Part shown: positions 17,731 to 29,946 of the stretch, in pieces | Layout of the letters: each line of letters opens with the position of its first letter | How positions within the stretch are numbered: the stretch's first letter is position 1 | From: Herpetosiphonaceae bacterium | GTDB lineage: Bacteria > Chloroflexota > Chloroflexia > Chloroflexales > Kallotenuaceae | Reading direction: 5' to 3' | NCBI GenBank assembly: GCA_036374795.1 | Contig: DASUTC010000221.1 | Span: forward strand, 1-64,000 | Length of the DNA stretch: 64,000 nt | The notes under the pieces: model-generated | What the model was told of the DNA's origin: nothing | What the model saw: the letters and a program-made list of their open reading frames with translations, nothing else | Databases searched by the model: none | Program-made: the position numbers and the translations under genes

Positions 17731-17800
17731 CATGATGGGCCTGCGGCAGAGCGGTGCAACGCCTTGTTTGGGTCGTCCCATGCTGCCGCAGGCTATCATG
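17731..17800 (-). other. Long-stem hairpin in the operon leader of the transporter gene
   Basis: CATGATGGGCCTGCGGCAG (17731-17749) and CTGCCGCAGGCTATCATG (17783-17800) pair over about 17 bp with one interruption. It lies between the 49-aa gene and the yeiH-like gene. There is no T run, so mRNA processing or stabilisation of the upstream part is more likely than termination. Confidence 0.5.
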
Positions 17801-17847
17801 TTCCTGGTGAACCAGCGACCGCGTACGTCCTGTCGATAACAGGTATA

Positions 17848-17997
17848 TCACCAAGAGATCGTCGGCAAAAGTCCGCTGATCACCAGCAGCGCCAGCACGC
17901 CCGCCGCGATCACCGACCACCAATCCAGCGAGAAGCCCACGCGGACCGCCTTGATCCGCTCGATCGTGTTGGGATGGTTGGGCTTGAGTTGGGCCAT
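17848..17997 (-). CDS. 49-aa single-span membrane protein
   Basis: A short gene read directly from the complement: ATG 17997 with GAAGGAG upstream, 49 codons and a TGA. The protein starts MAQLKPNHPNTIERIKAVRV, then has GFSLDWWSVI and a hydrophobic helix AAGVLALLVISGLLP ending TISW. One membrane span with a basic N-terminus inside is predicted. The D-W-W before the helix resembles the first helix of longer YeiH-family transporters, so it may be a detached N-terminal piece or subunit of the transporter encoded next. That is an inference. It lies within the sulfate operon. Confidence 0.7.
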   Translation of the reverse strand: MAQLKPNHPNTIERIKAVRVGFSLDWWSVIAAGVLALLVISGLLPTISW

Positions 17998-18010
17998 GAG
18001 TTTGCTCCTT

Positions 18011-18151
18011 CTATTTCTTGATCAGTCTTCCACACCGACATGGCGCAGGGCACAGCCCCGCCGAGGCCGGATCGACGATGATCCGGTCACTGTCGGCCTT
18101 GACAGCCTTCGCGTCGGTGCGCAGCGTGATTTCAGGATTGGATACGGGATT
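18011..18151 (-). other. In-frame open extension after the cysH stop codon
   Basis: Directly after the cysH TGA (18154-18152) the same frame stays open for 46 codons to a TAG at 18013-18011. The codons are G/C-ending like real genes here, and the peptide reads NPVSNPEITLRTDAKAVKAD then SDRIIVDPASAGLCPAPCRC and GRLIKK, with a Cys cluster. It has no ATG/GTG/TTG start or ribosome site of its own. It could be a remnant, a readthrough extension, or chance. Confidence 0.35.
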
Positions 18152-18871
18152 TCAGGCAGGCTCAAGGTGCAGACCGCACTCGGTCTTATTGAAGCCGGCC
18201 CAGCGCCCGGAGCGCGGCGCGTCGCTCGTGGGCAGGCTGGTACAGGTGTAGCAGCCGATCGATCGGTAGCCCTGGTCGAGCAGCGGGTTGTACGGCACAT
18301 GATGCTCATGCATGTAGCGCCAGACATCGCGCTCGTTCCAGAAGGCCAGCGGATTGAGCTTGATCAGGTGGTACTTGCTGCTCCACTCGATCAGCGCGGT
18401 ATTGGCGCGGCTATGGCTGTTGCCGCGCCGCACGCCCGTAACCCATGCCGCATACGGCTTGAGCGCCTCGCCAAGCGGCTGCACCTTGCGCAGCCCGCAG
18501 CAGCGGTCGGGGTCGCGCCGCCACAGCGACTCGCCCTCTTCGAGCGCCTGCTGCGCAACCGTGCGCGCGGGCTTCACCGCGATCAGGTTAATCTCGTAGC
18601 GCTGGCGAATCTCATCGATCAGGCGGTACGTCTCGTCGAAGAGCAGCCCGGTGTCGATGTACAGCACCGGCGTGTGCGGCGCGACCGTCGCGATCATATC
18701 GAGCAGCACCAGGCCAGCAGCGCCGCCGAACGAGCAGGTCAGTGCCATGTGTTCGTCCCACTGGCGGCTGGCCCAGGCCAACAAAGTCTGTGGTGTCGTC
18801 GTCCTGAAGAGCACGTTCCACTGCTCCAGGGCAGCCGCCTCAGGACCGGGCGTGTGCAATGTGTCTAACAT
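18152..18871 (-). CDS. cysH: Adenylyl-sulfate (APS) reductase, thioredoxin-dependent
   Basis: A 239-aa reductase of assimilatory sulfate reduction. It has SFGGAAGLVLLDMI (P-loop-like), VLYIDTGLLFDETYRLIDEI, and the catalytic Cys in ECGLH at the C-terminus (C232). The presence of the Cys pair C124-C125 and the C207-x-x-C210 pair indicates a [4Fe-4S] cluster, the mark of APS reductases rather than cluster-free PAPS reductases. It converts APS to sulfite and AMP with thioredoxin. ATG 18871 has AGCAGG upstream. It lies downstream of the sulfite reductase in the SAM-riboswitch operon, so expression should fall when SAM is plentiful. Confidence 0.93.
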   Translation of the reverse strand: MLDTLHTPGPEAAALEQWNVLFRTTTPQTLLAWASRQWDEHMALTCSFGGAAGLVLLDMIATVAPHTPVLYIDTGLLFDETYRLIDEIRQRYEINLIAVKPARTVAQQALEEGESLWRRDPDRCCGLRKVQPLGEALKPYAAWVTGVRRGNSHSRANTALIEWSSKYHLIKLNPLAFWNERDVWRYMHEHHVPYNPLLDQGYRSIGCYTCTSLPTSDAPRSGRWAGFNKTECGLHLEPA

Positions 18872-18977
18872 CCTGCTTCCACCAAAAACTCATGCTAGGT
18901 GTACGATCCTGCCCGGCGCGCTGCCGCGCAGGATTGTGTAGCCAGTATTGTCGGAAGTGATCGGGCCGAGCGTTACT

Positions 18978-20678
18978 TCAAGCTGCAACCAGCTCGCGCG
19001 CCGCCCAATCACCAAACGCCTCATCGCCACTCCGGCGCTGCTTCCACTGATCGAGCGCGTCGGCCAGCACGTCCACCAGATTATCGACGCGAACATCGGC
19101 CCGGTAGAGCTGCGCCAGGCGAGTGCCCGCGAAGCTGCCGCCAACATACACGTTGTACAGATTCAAGCTGCGCCCGACGATGCCGATCTCCGCTGTCGGC
19201 GGACGCGAGCAGGCGTTGGGACAGCCCGACATCCGAATCCAGACGCGATCGTCTCCGTAGCCGCGCTGCTCAAGCTCGCCGATCAAATCCGGCAGGTAGC
19301 GCTCGCTCTCGGCCACGGCCAGGCCACAGGTCGGCAGCGCCGGACAGGCCATCGCGTAGCGCCGCAGCTCGCTCAGCGTGCCGCCGCTGGTCAGCAGGCC
19401 GTACTGCGCCAGCAGCGCCTCGACGCGCGGCTTGTCTGCGGCGCTGATATTAACCAGCACCAGATTTTGCTGCGCGGTCAGCCGAATCTCCGGCTGGAAC
19501 TCCTCGATGATCGCCCGCAGGCCGGTCTTGGCCGGATGCGTCGGCGTGTCTTTGATGCGTCCGTTCTCGATCCAGACACCAACCAGCCAGCGTCCATCGG
19601 CCTGCTGCTGCCAGCCGAGATGATCGTGAACATCGTAGTGGCCGATCTCAGCCGGAGGCGGCAGGCGGTAGCCAAGCCGATGCGCGAGTTCGTCTTGGAA
19701 CCAGGCCACGCCGCGATCTTCGAGGACATATTTCAGCCGCGCATGACGCCGGTTGGTGCGGTCGCCGTAGTCGCGGTAGATCGCCGTAGCCACTTCGAGC
19801 ACCGCCAACGCCTGCTCCGCAGTCACAAAACCGATCCGATCGCCAAGCCGGGGAAACGTCTCGGCCTTGCCATGCGTGCTGCCCAGGCCGCCGCCCGCTA
19901 CCAGATTGAAGCCTTGCAGCTCGCCGTCGTCGGCCAGAATCGCCTCAAGCGCCAGGTCTTGCGTGAAGAGATCGATGCAGTTGTCGTGCGGCAGGCCGAT
20001 GCCCATCTTGTGCTTGCGCGGCATGTACGTCGGGCCGTAGAACGACTCGTCACGCTTTGGCTGCACATCCACGCGGGTGCCGTCGGCCATGATCTTCTGG
20101 CCGTCGAGCCACAGCTCGTAGTAGGCCGTCGAGTCGGGCATGAACCGGTCGCTGATCTGCTGGGCGAGCACCTGATAATCGAACGTATTGCCCGGCAGTA
20201 GATCGGCCACGGGACAGGTCAGCGTGTTGCGGGCGACATCGCCGCAGCCGCCGTAGGTCGAGATCCAGCGCTCGTTCAGCTCGCGGATCAGCGTCTTCAA
20301 GTTAGCTTTGCCGACGCCGTGAAACTGAAAGTCCTGGCGGGTGGTGATGCGTAGTGTGTTGTTGGCAAGCCGCGAGGCCAGGTCGTCGGCCAGCATATAC
20401 TGCGCGGCGGTCAGCCGACCGCCCGGAAACTTGGTGCGAACCATGAACGACCACGCGCGATCCAGACCTTGCTGCTTGCGCACCTTGCGCACATCGCGGT
20501 CGTCCTGCTGGTAGCTGCCATGGAACTTGAGCAGCTGGTACGAGTCCTCCGACACACGATCGGTGGCTTCGTCCGCCAGCTCCTCCCAGAGCTGCCCGGC
20601 CAGACCTTGGCTATCGAGCTTGAGGTCCTCGACCTTCGAGAGACTTGCCGTTGTGGCTCCTTGTGCATTCTCTGGCAT
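18978..20678 (-). CDS. sir: Assimilatory sulfite (nitrite/sulfite) reductase, ferredoxin type
   Basis: A 566-aa siroheme enzyme with two NirA-type ferredoxin-like halves. The N-terminal half has FMVRTKFPGGRLTAAQYML and LRITTRQDFQFHGVGKANLK; the second half has the cluster-siroheme cysteines ACPALPTC and SGCPNAC (C-x5-C...C-x3-C). These bind a [4Fe-4S] cluster bridged to siroheme and reduce sulfite to sulfide with six electrons from ferredoxin. Sulfite is favoured over nitrite by the operon partner cysH and by the SAM-I riboswitch, which normally controls sulfur genes. ATG 20678 is preferred, with AAGGTG upstream; the frame is open ten codons further. Confidence 0.9.
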   Translation of the reverse strand: MPENAQGATTASLSKVEDLKLDSQGLAGQLWEELADEATDRVSEDSYQLLKFHGSYQQDDRDVRKVRKQQGLDRAWSFMVRTKFPGGRLTAAQYMLADDLASRLANNTLRITTRQDFQFHGVGKANLKTLIRELNERWISTYGGCGDVARNTLTCPVADLLPGNTFDYQVLAQQISDRFMPDSTAYYELWLDGQKIMADGTRVDVQPKRDESFYGPTYMPRKHKMGIGLPHDNCIDLFTQDLALEAILADDGELQGFNLVAGGGLGSTHGKAETFPRLGDRIGFVTAEQALAVLEVATAIYRDYGDRTNRRHARLKYVLEDRGVAWFQDELAHRLGYRLPPPAEIGHYDVHDHLGWQQQADGRWLVGVWIENGRIKDTPTHPAKTGLRAIIEEFQPEIRLTAQQNLVLVNISAADKPRVEALLAQYGLLTSGGTLSELRRYAMACPALPTCGLAVAESERYLPDLIGELEQRGYGDDRVWIRMSGCPNACSRPPTAEIGIVGRSLNLYNVYVGGSFAGTRLAQLYRADVRVDNLVDVLADALDQWKQRRSGDEAFGDWAARELVAA

Positions 20679-20780
20679 ACCTATCACCTTCCAGATATAT
20701 TCCATCAACCGAATCAGCGCGCTGCATACCTACGGCGATCGGTTGTCGTCGGCGCTCCAGGCGGCGCGAGCTTTTGCCGC

Positions 20781-20809
20781 AAAAAAGACCCCCGTCCACG
20801 GGACGGAGG
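20781..20809 (-). terminator. Terminator of the SAM riboswitch expression platform
   Basis: Minus strand CCTCCGTCC and GGACGGGGG pair around a CGT loop, followed by TC and six T residues (20781-20786). It is 44 bp downstream of the aptamer and 100 bp upstream of the sulfite reductase start, the usual arrangement for transcription attenuation. Confidence 0.88.
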
Positions 20810-20852
20810 CTCGCAGCATGGCGCACGTTACGCGCACCACCACGGCGACAAC

Positions 20853-21008
20853 CTCTCATCTTCCAGAACGATCTGCCGGAATTAGCACCGTGGGCGAGCG
20901 ATCTGGCGGATGGTGCTTAGCCTCGCTGCTGCGCACGCGCTTGACATATCGCCGCGTTCGGTTGCTGGGGCTTCGCCGGGCCGGTCCCTCCACCCCTCTG
21001 GATAAGAG
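20853..21008 (-). ncRNA. SAM-I (S-box) riboswitch
   Basis: Read on the minus strand: GCTCTTATC opens helix P1, then GGTGGAGGGACCGGCCC, GAAGCCCCAGCAACC (the GCAACC core), a variable P3 arm, CACGGTGCTAATTCCGGCAG and finally GGAAGATGAGAGGT closing P1. These are the conserved S-box blocks in the right order and spacing. When SAM binds, P1 is stabilised and the following terminator forms. It controls the sulfite reductase, cysH and transporter operon. Confidence 0.95.
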
Positions 21009-21033
21009 CTTTGTCGTATTATTTCTTAGCTAC

Positions 21034-21062
21034 AATATAAGTTAGTTAATTAAGATTGTCAA
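21034..21062 (-). promoter_or_regulatory. Sigma-70 type promoter of the sulfate operon
   Basis: Minus strand TTGACA (21057-21062), a 17-bp A/T-rich spacer and TATATT (21034-21039). The predicted start near 21027 lies about 20 nt upstream of the riboswitch P1 helix. This is the best consensus promoter in the window. Confidence 0.88.
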
Positions 21063-21151
21063 GTATGAATTTAAGCGAGATTCTTAAGAATGTGCTATAA
21101 GCAAACGTACGCTGCGCTATCAGGCCACAACCAAAAATCGTAAAATCCCTC

Positions 21152-21181
21152 TTGACAAATGCCGCCGGTATCGCATATAGT
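21152..21181 (+). promoter_or_regulatory. Promoter of the LacI-family regulator gene
   Basis: TTGACA (21152-21157), 18-bp spacer, TATAGT (21176-21181). The predicted start near 21188 is five bases before an operator, so a bound repressor would block initiation. The leader to ATG 21386 is about 200 nt. Confidence 0.8.
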
Positions 21182-21192
21182 ATTGCCAGCTT

Positions 21193-21206
21193 TGGGAGCG
21201 GTCCCA
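21193..21206. promoter_or_regulatory. CelR-like operator 1
   Basis: TGGGAGCGGTCCCA differs at one position from the TGGGAGCGCTCCCA box described for the LacI-family cellulase regulator CelR of Thermobifida fusca. It lies just after the predicted transcription start of the regulator gene. Confidence 0.8.
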
Positions 21207-21303
21207 ACAGAAATCGACGAGACGCAGATACCAAGCGCCAGAACATAGCCTGAGCAGAAGATCCAGCGCAGGATCTTGACCATCGCACGCTGATCGTAGC
21301 AGC

Positions 21304-21336
21304 TTATCCACAGCAAGCTTATCAACATGTGGATAA
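21304..21336. other. Cluster of three DnaA-box-like sites that also forms a hairpin
   Basis: TTATCCACA (21304-21312, perfect consensus), TTATCAACA (21319-21327, one change) and TGTGGATAA (21328-21336, perfect, opposite strand) lie within 33 bp. The outer two, extended by one base each, also form a 10-bp stem followed by GTTTTTG at 21343-21350, so the element could instead act as a weak attenuator in the regulator leader. Confidence 0.6.
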
Positions 21337-21370
21337 GTTGGGGGTTTTTGCCCAAAATTTGCTTTTTCTT

Positions 21371-21384
21371 TGAGAGCGCTCCCA
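21371..21384. promoter_or_regulatory. CelR-like operator 2, overlapping the regulator start
   Basis: TGAGAGCGCTCCCA, one change from the published CelR box, ends two bases before ATG 21386. No separate Shine-Dalgarno is visible here except within this site. Confidence 0.78.
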
Positions 21385-21385
21385 T

Positions 21386-22420
21386 ATGACGACACTGACG
21401 ATCGAACAAATCGCTGAGCTGGCCGACGTTTCTCGCTCCACGGTTTCGCGGGTGTTGAACAATCATCCCAGCGTGCGGCCCGCCGTACGCGACCGAATTC
21501 TGCGGATCATCAGCGAGAACGACTACGCGCCACAGGCTGCCGCGCGCAGCCTGGCAAGCCGCCGCACCAACGTGATCGGCCTGGTGATTCCACGCAGCGC
21601 CGCCGTTATCTTCTCCGATCCGTTCTTTCCGCATGTGATCCAGGGCATTACCGAGGCATGTACCAGCCGGGGCTACTTTTTGATGCTCTCGATGGTGACA
21701 GCCGATCTGGAGCAGGGCTTCTACAATCGCATCCTGCGCAGCCGCCACTTCGACGGCGTGCTGATGCTCTCCAGCGATGTCGACGATCCGATCCTGCCGC
21801 TGCTGATGAAAGATCGCACGCCGCTGGTGCTGGTTGGGCGGCATCCCTACTTCACCAACCTGAGCTGGGTCGATGTCGAAAACCGCGAGGGCGCACGCGA
21901 GGCCGTGATGCATCTGATCGGGCTGGGACACAACCACATCGCGACGATCAACGGGCCGCTGCATATGGCGGCAGGCATCGACCGTCGCGACGGCTATAAG
22001 CAGGCGCTGCTGGAGGCCGGGCTGCCGATCAATCCTGAGATTATGGTCGAGGGCGATTTCACGCAGCAGGGCGGCTATCTGGCGATGACACGCCTGCTCA
22101 ATCTGCCGCAGCGCCCGACGGCAGTTTTTGTCGCGAGCGATACGATGGCGTTTGGCGCGCTCCGCGCGATCCACGAGGCCGGCCTGAGCGTGCCCGGCGA
22201 CATCGCGCTGGTCAGCTTCGACGATCTGCCCTCGGCCTTGTTTGCGACGCCGCCGCTGACGACGATGCACCAGCCGATCTATGAGATGGGCTTTGCCGCC
22301 GCAGAGCTGCTGATCGGGCGGCTTGAGCGCCAGGACGGGCTGCCGCCACAGCGACGCATTCCCACTACGCTCGTGATCCGGCAATCGTGCGGCGCGGCCA
22401 TGATGTGTCGACCCGGTTAA
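21386..22420 (+). CDS. celR: LacI-family transcriptional regulator, CelR-like
   Basis: A 344-aa repressor. Residues 4-60 are the DNA-binding domain (TIEQIAELADVSRSTVSRVL helix-turn-helix, then PQAAARSLASRRTNVIGLVI hinge); the rest is a periplasmic-binding-type sensor domain with SDPFFPHVIQGITEACTSRG and the DIALVSFDDLPSALFATPPL segment. In CelR-type regulators cellobiose releases the repressor from cellulase promoters. Supporting evidence here is the location directly upstream of the glycosidase cluster and two near-consensus CelR boxes (21193 and 21371) at its own promoter, which suggest autoregulation. The ligand is inferred. ATG 21386 overlaps the second operator. Confidence 0.85.
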   Translation: MTTLTIEQIAELADVSRSTVSRVLNNHPSVRPAVRDRILRIISENDYAPQAAARSLASRRTNVIGLVIPRSAAVIFSDPFFPHVIQGITEACTSRGYFLMLSMVTADLEQGFYNRILRSRHFDGVLMLSSDVDDPILPLLMKDRTPLVLVGRHPYFTNLSWVDVENREGAREAVMHLIGLGHNHIATINGPLHMAAGIDRRDGYKQALLEAGLPINPEIMVEGDFTQQGGYLAMTRLLNLPQRPTAVFVASDTMAFGALRAIHEAGLSVPGDIALVSFDDLPSALFATPPLTTMHQPIYEMGFAAAELLIGRLERQDGLPPQRRIPTTLVIRQSCGAAMMCRPG

Positions 22421-25370
<2,950 letters not shown>

Positions 25371-25387
25371 CAATCCAGAGCGTAACG

Positions 25388-25413
25388 GCGGGCGCGGTAT
25401 CTTCCGCGCCCGC
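25388..25413. terminator. Hairpin between the GH9 and GH48 genes
   Basis: GCGGGCGCGG and CCGCGCCCGC form a perfect 10-bp stem around TATCTT. No T run follows; it may protect the 3' end of the upstream mRNA or reduce readthrough. Confidence 0.5.
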
Positions 25414-25491
25414 GCTCATCGTCACCCCCCATACGCTCGCAGAAACGATGCATGTTCTGCTCACATACCATCGAGCAGGCTGGAGGTTTCG

Positions 25492-28014
25492 ATGAAACGG
25501 CTTCCGATTGCGATTATTTTGTGTATCTTCTGTCTCTCGATCCTGCCTTTCGCGACCCAATCCACGCTGGGTGTCACCACGCTAAAGGTGCAGTATCGCG
25601 CGGGCGACACGAATGCTGGCGATAACCAGATCAAGCCGCATTTCAACGTGGTCAATACCACTACCAGCAGCGTGCCGCTGAGCGAGCTGAAGATCCGCTA
25701 CTGGTACACTATCGACAGCGATAAGCCGCAGAACTACTGGTGCGACTACGCCACGCTCGGCTGCGGCACGATTACCGCCCGCTTCGTCAAGATGGCGGCT
25801 CCTGTGACGGGCGCGGACTACTATCTCGAAGTCGGCTTCACGGGCGGCACGCTCGCACCGGGGGCCAGCACCGGCGAGATCCAGAACCGCTTCAGCAAGA
25901 CCGACTGGACCAACTACACCGAGAGCAACGACTACTCCTTCGATCCGACCAAGACCGTCTTCGCCGACTGGACGAAGGTCACGCTCTACCGCAACGGCGC
26001 GCTGATCTGGGGCACCGAGCCGGGCGGCGCTCAGCCGACGCCCACGCCGCCACCGCCCACGGCAACCCCGACGCCGAATCCGTCGCCGAGTCCATCGCCG
26101 ACGCCGCCGCCGAACGATCCGTACACGGCCCGCTTTCTGGAGCTGTACAACGAGATCCATGATCCGGCCAATGGCTACTTCAGCCCTGAGGGCGTGCCCT
26201 ACCACTCGATCGAGACGCTGATCGTGGAAGCGCCCGACCACGGCCACGAGACGACCTCCGAAGCCTATAGCTACTGGCTCTGGCTTGAGGCGATGTATGG
26301 CCGCGTCACCGGCAACTGGCAGCCGCTAGCGAACGCCTGGGCCAACATGGAGCGCTACATCATCCCGACGAACGCGGACCAGCCGACCAACAGCTTCTAC
26401 AGCCCATCGCGGCCCGCGACCTACGCCAGCGAGTACGACACGCCCAATCAGTATCCGTCGCAGCTTCAGACGGGCGTTTCGGTCGGCGTCGATCCGATCG
26501 CCAATGAGCTAAGGAGCGCCTACGGCACCGCCGACATCTACGGCATGCACTGGCTGCTCGATGTCGATAACTGGTACGGCTACGGCAGCCGAGGCGACGG
26601 CACGACCAGGCCCTCGTACATCAACACCTTCCAGCGCGGCCCGCAGGAGTCGGTGTGGGAGACGGTGCCGCATCCTTCGTGGGATGCCTTCAGGTGGGGC
26701 GGTCCCAATGGCTTCCTCGATCTCTTCACCAAAGATGCGACGTACGCCCGCCAGTGGCGCTACACCAACGCGCCCGACGCCGACGCCCGCGCGATCCAGG
26801 CGATCTACTGGGCCAAGGTCTGGGCCGATCAGCGGGGCGGCTCGCCGATCGTCAACGGGTTGGTCGCCAAGGCCGCCAGGATGGGCGACTACCTGCGCTA
26901 TGCGATGTTCGATAAGTACTTCAAGCGCATCGGCTGCACCAGCACAAGCTGTCCCGCAGGCACCGGCTACGACAGCGCGCACTACCTGCTCTCGTGGTAT
27001 TACGCCTGGGGCGGTGCTGCCGATCCGAGCGCTGGCTGGGCCTGGCGCATCGGCTCAAGCCACAACCACTTCGGCTATCAAAACCCGATGGCCGCCTGGG
27101 TGCTTAGCAATCAGCCCGCATTCAAGCCCGCCTCGCCCAACGCGGCCCGCGACTGGAGCACCAGCTTGCAGCGGCAGATCGAGTTCTACCGCTGGCTGCA
27201 ATCGTCCAACGGCGCGATAGCGGGCGGCGCGACCAATAGCTGGCAGGGCGCGTACGCGATGCCACCGGCGGGCACGCCCACCTTCTACAGCATGGCCTAC
27301 GACGAGAAGCCGGTCTATCACGATCCGCCGAGCAACCAGTGGTTCGGCTTCCAGGCATGGTCGATGGAGCGCGTCGCGGAGTATTACTACGCCACCGGCG
27401 ACGCCAAGGCCAAGCTGATCCTCGACAAGTGGGTCGCCTGGGCCAGGGCCAACACCACGCTCAACGCCGACGGCACCTACGCAATCCCCGCGACGCTGAG
27501 CTGGAGCGGCAAGCCTGGCCTGAACTGGAACGCGACCACGCAGAACTGGAACGCCGCCGATAGCACCTACAACGCCAACCTGAAGGTGACGGTCGTCGAT
27601 AAGACGCAGGACGTGGGCATCACCGCCGCGCTGGCGAAGACGCTGATGTACTACGCCGCTCGGTCGGGCGATACCGCCTCCAAGACGCTGTCGAAGGAGC
27701 TGATCGACCGCATGTGGCTCAAGTACCGCGATCCCAAGGGCGTCTCGGTGGCCGAGGTGCGCGCCGACTACAACCGCTTCGACGATCCGATCTTTGTTCC
27801 GGCGGGCTGGAGCGGTCGGATGCCCAACGGCGACACGATCAGCTCGTCGTCCACGTTCTTGAGCATCCGCTCGAAGTACCGCAGCGATCCCGACTTCGCC
27901 AGGGTCCAGACCTATCTCAGCGGCGGCGCGGCCCCGACCTTCCGCTATCACCGCTTCTGGGCACAGGCCGACATCGCGCTGGCGAACGCTGAGTACGCGC
28001 GGCTCTTCCCGTAG
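25492..28014 (+). CDS. Secreted GH48 reducing-end exoglucanase with N-terminal CBM3
   Basis: An 840-aa protein: signal peptide 1-27, CBM3 about 31-178, P-T-S linker to about 206, GH48 catalytic domain 207-840 (about 634 residues, full length). Family marks include [20 protein letters not shown] with the proton-donor Glu near residue 253, [16 protein letters not shown], and [20 protein letters not shown] at the end. GH48 enzymes release cellobiose from reducing chain ends and are the key exocellulase in bacteria that lack GH6/GH7 systems. There is no dockerin, so it acts free, with CBM3 giving cellulose binding. ATG 25492 has GGAGGT seven bases upstream. Confidence 0.96.
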   Translation: MKRLPIAIILCIFCLSILPFATQSTLGVTTLKVQYRAGDTNAGDNQIKPHFNVVNTTTSSVPLSELKIRYWYTIDSDKPQNYWCDYATLGCGTITARFVKMAAPVTGADYYLEVGFTGGTLAPGASTGEIQNRFSKTDWTNYTESNDYSFDPTKTVFADWTKVTLYRNGALIWGTEPGGAQPTPTPPPPTATPTPNPSPSPSPTPPPNDPYTARFLELYNEIHDPANGYFSPEGVPYHSIETLIVEAPDHGHETTSEAYSYWLWLEAMYGRVTGNWQPLANAWANMERYIIPTNADQPTNSFYSPSRPATYASEYDTPNQYPSQLQTGVSVGVDPIANELRSAYGTADIYGMHWLLDVDNWYGYGSRGDGTTRPSYINTFQRGPQESVWETVPHPSWDAFRWGGPNGFLDLFTKDATYARQWRYTNAPDADARAIQAIYWAKVWADQRGGSPIVNGLVAKAARMGDYLRYAMFDKYFKRIGCTSTSCPAGTGYDSAHYLLSWYYAWGGAADPSAGWAWRIGSSHNHFGYQNPMAAWVLSNQPAFKPASPNAARDWSTSLQRQIEFYRWLQSSNGAIAGGATNSWQGAYAMPPAGTPTFYSMAYDEKPVYHDPPSNQWFGFQAWSMERVAEYYYATGDAKAKLILDKWVAWARANTTLNADGTYAIPATLSWSGKPGLNWNATTQNWNAADSTYNANLKVTVVDKTQDVGITAALAKTLMYYAARSGDTASKTLSKELIDRMWLKYRDPKGVSVAEVRADYNRFDDPIFVPAGWSGRMPNGDTISSSSTFLSIRSKYRSDPDFARVQTYLSGGAAPTFRYHRFWAQADIALANAEYARLFP

Positions 28015-28082
28015 GCGCGATGCCAGGATCGTTGTGTGATTGGATTGATCGGGCACTATAGATCGAAGGCGAACATAGACAG

Positions 28083-28106
28083 CGGGCGCGGATCGATCCG
28101 CGCCCG
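28083..28106. terminator. 24-bp perfect palindrome between GH48 and GH5 genes
   Basis: CGGGCGCGGATC followed by its exact complement. It folds into a strong G+C-rich hairpin without a T run. Similar in sequence to the hairpin at 25388 (shared GGGCGCGG arms). Confidence 0.55.
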
Positions 28107-28125
28107 TCCTGCTCACAGGTGTTGA

Positions 28126-29847
<1,722 letters not shown>

Positions 29848-29858
29848 GCCCGTCTCGC

Positions 29859-29895
29859 CCTGGTGACGATCGCAGGTGGCGCGACCGTCACCAGG
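29859..29895. terminator. Hairpin after the GH5 endoglucanase gene
   Basis: CCTGGTGACG (29859-29868) and CGTCACCAGG (29886-29895) form a perfect 10-bp stem. The bases just before it match those after the GH8 gene (33473-33490), so the element was copied with the preceding CBM3. Confidence 0.6.
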
Positions 29896-29946
29896 CCGCC
29901 TGTTGTCGCTGTTATTTTTACGCTGCTCTACCCTGGAGGCATCGCA

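Noticed and set aside
18152-18154. TGA of cysH as selenocysteine
   Set aside because: The catalytic Cys is already present upstream, the protein is full length at this stop, and no SECIS-like hairpin was recognised directly after it. Readthrough stays as a weak alternative.
21010-21390. Chromosomal replication origin
   Set aside because: DnaA boxes and A/T-rich DNA are present, but dnaA, dnaN, rpmH or gyrB are not near, and parAB is 36 kb away. Kept only as a DnaA-box cluster.
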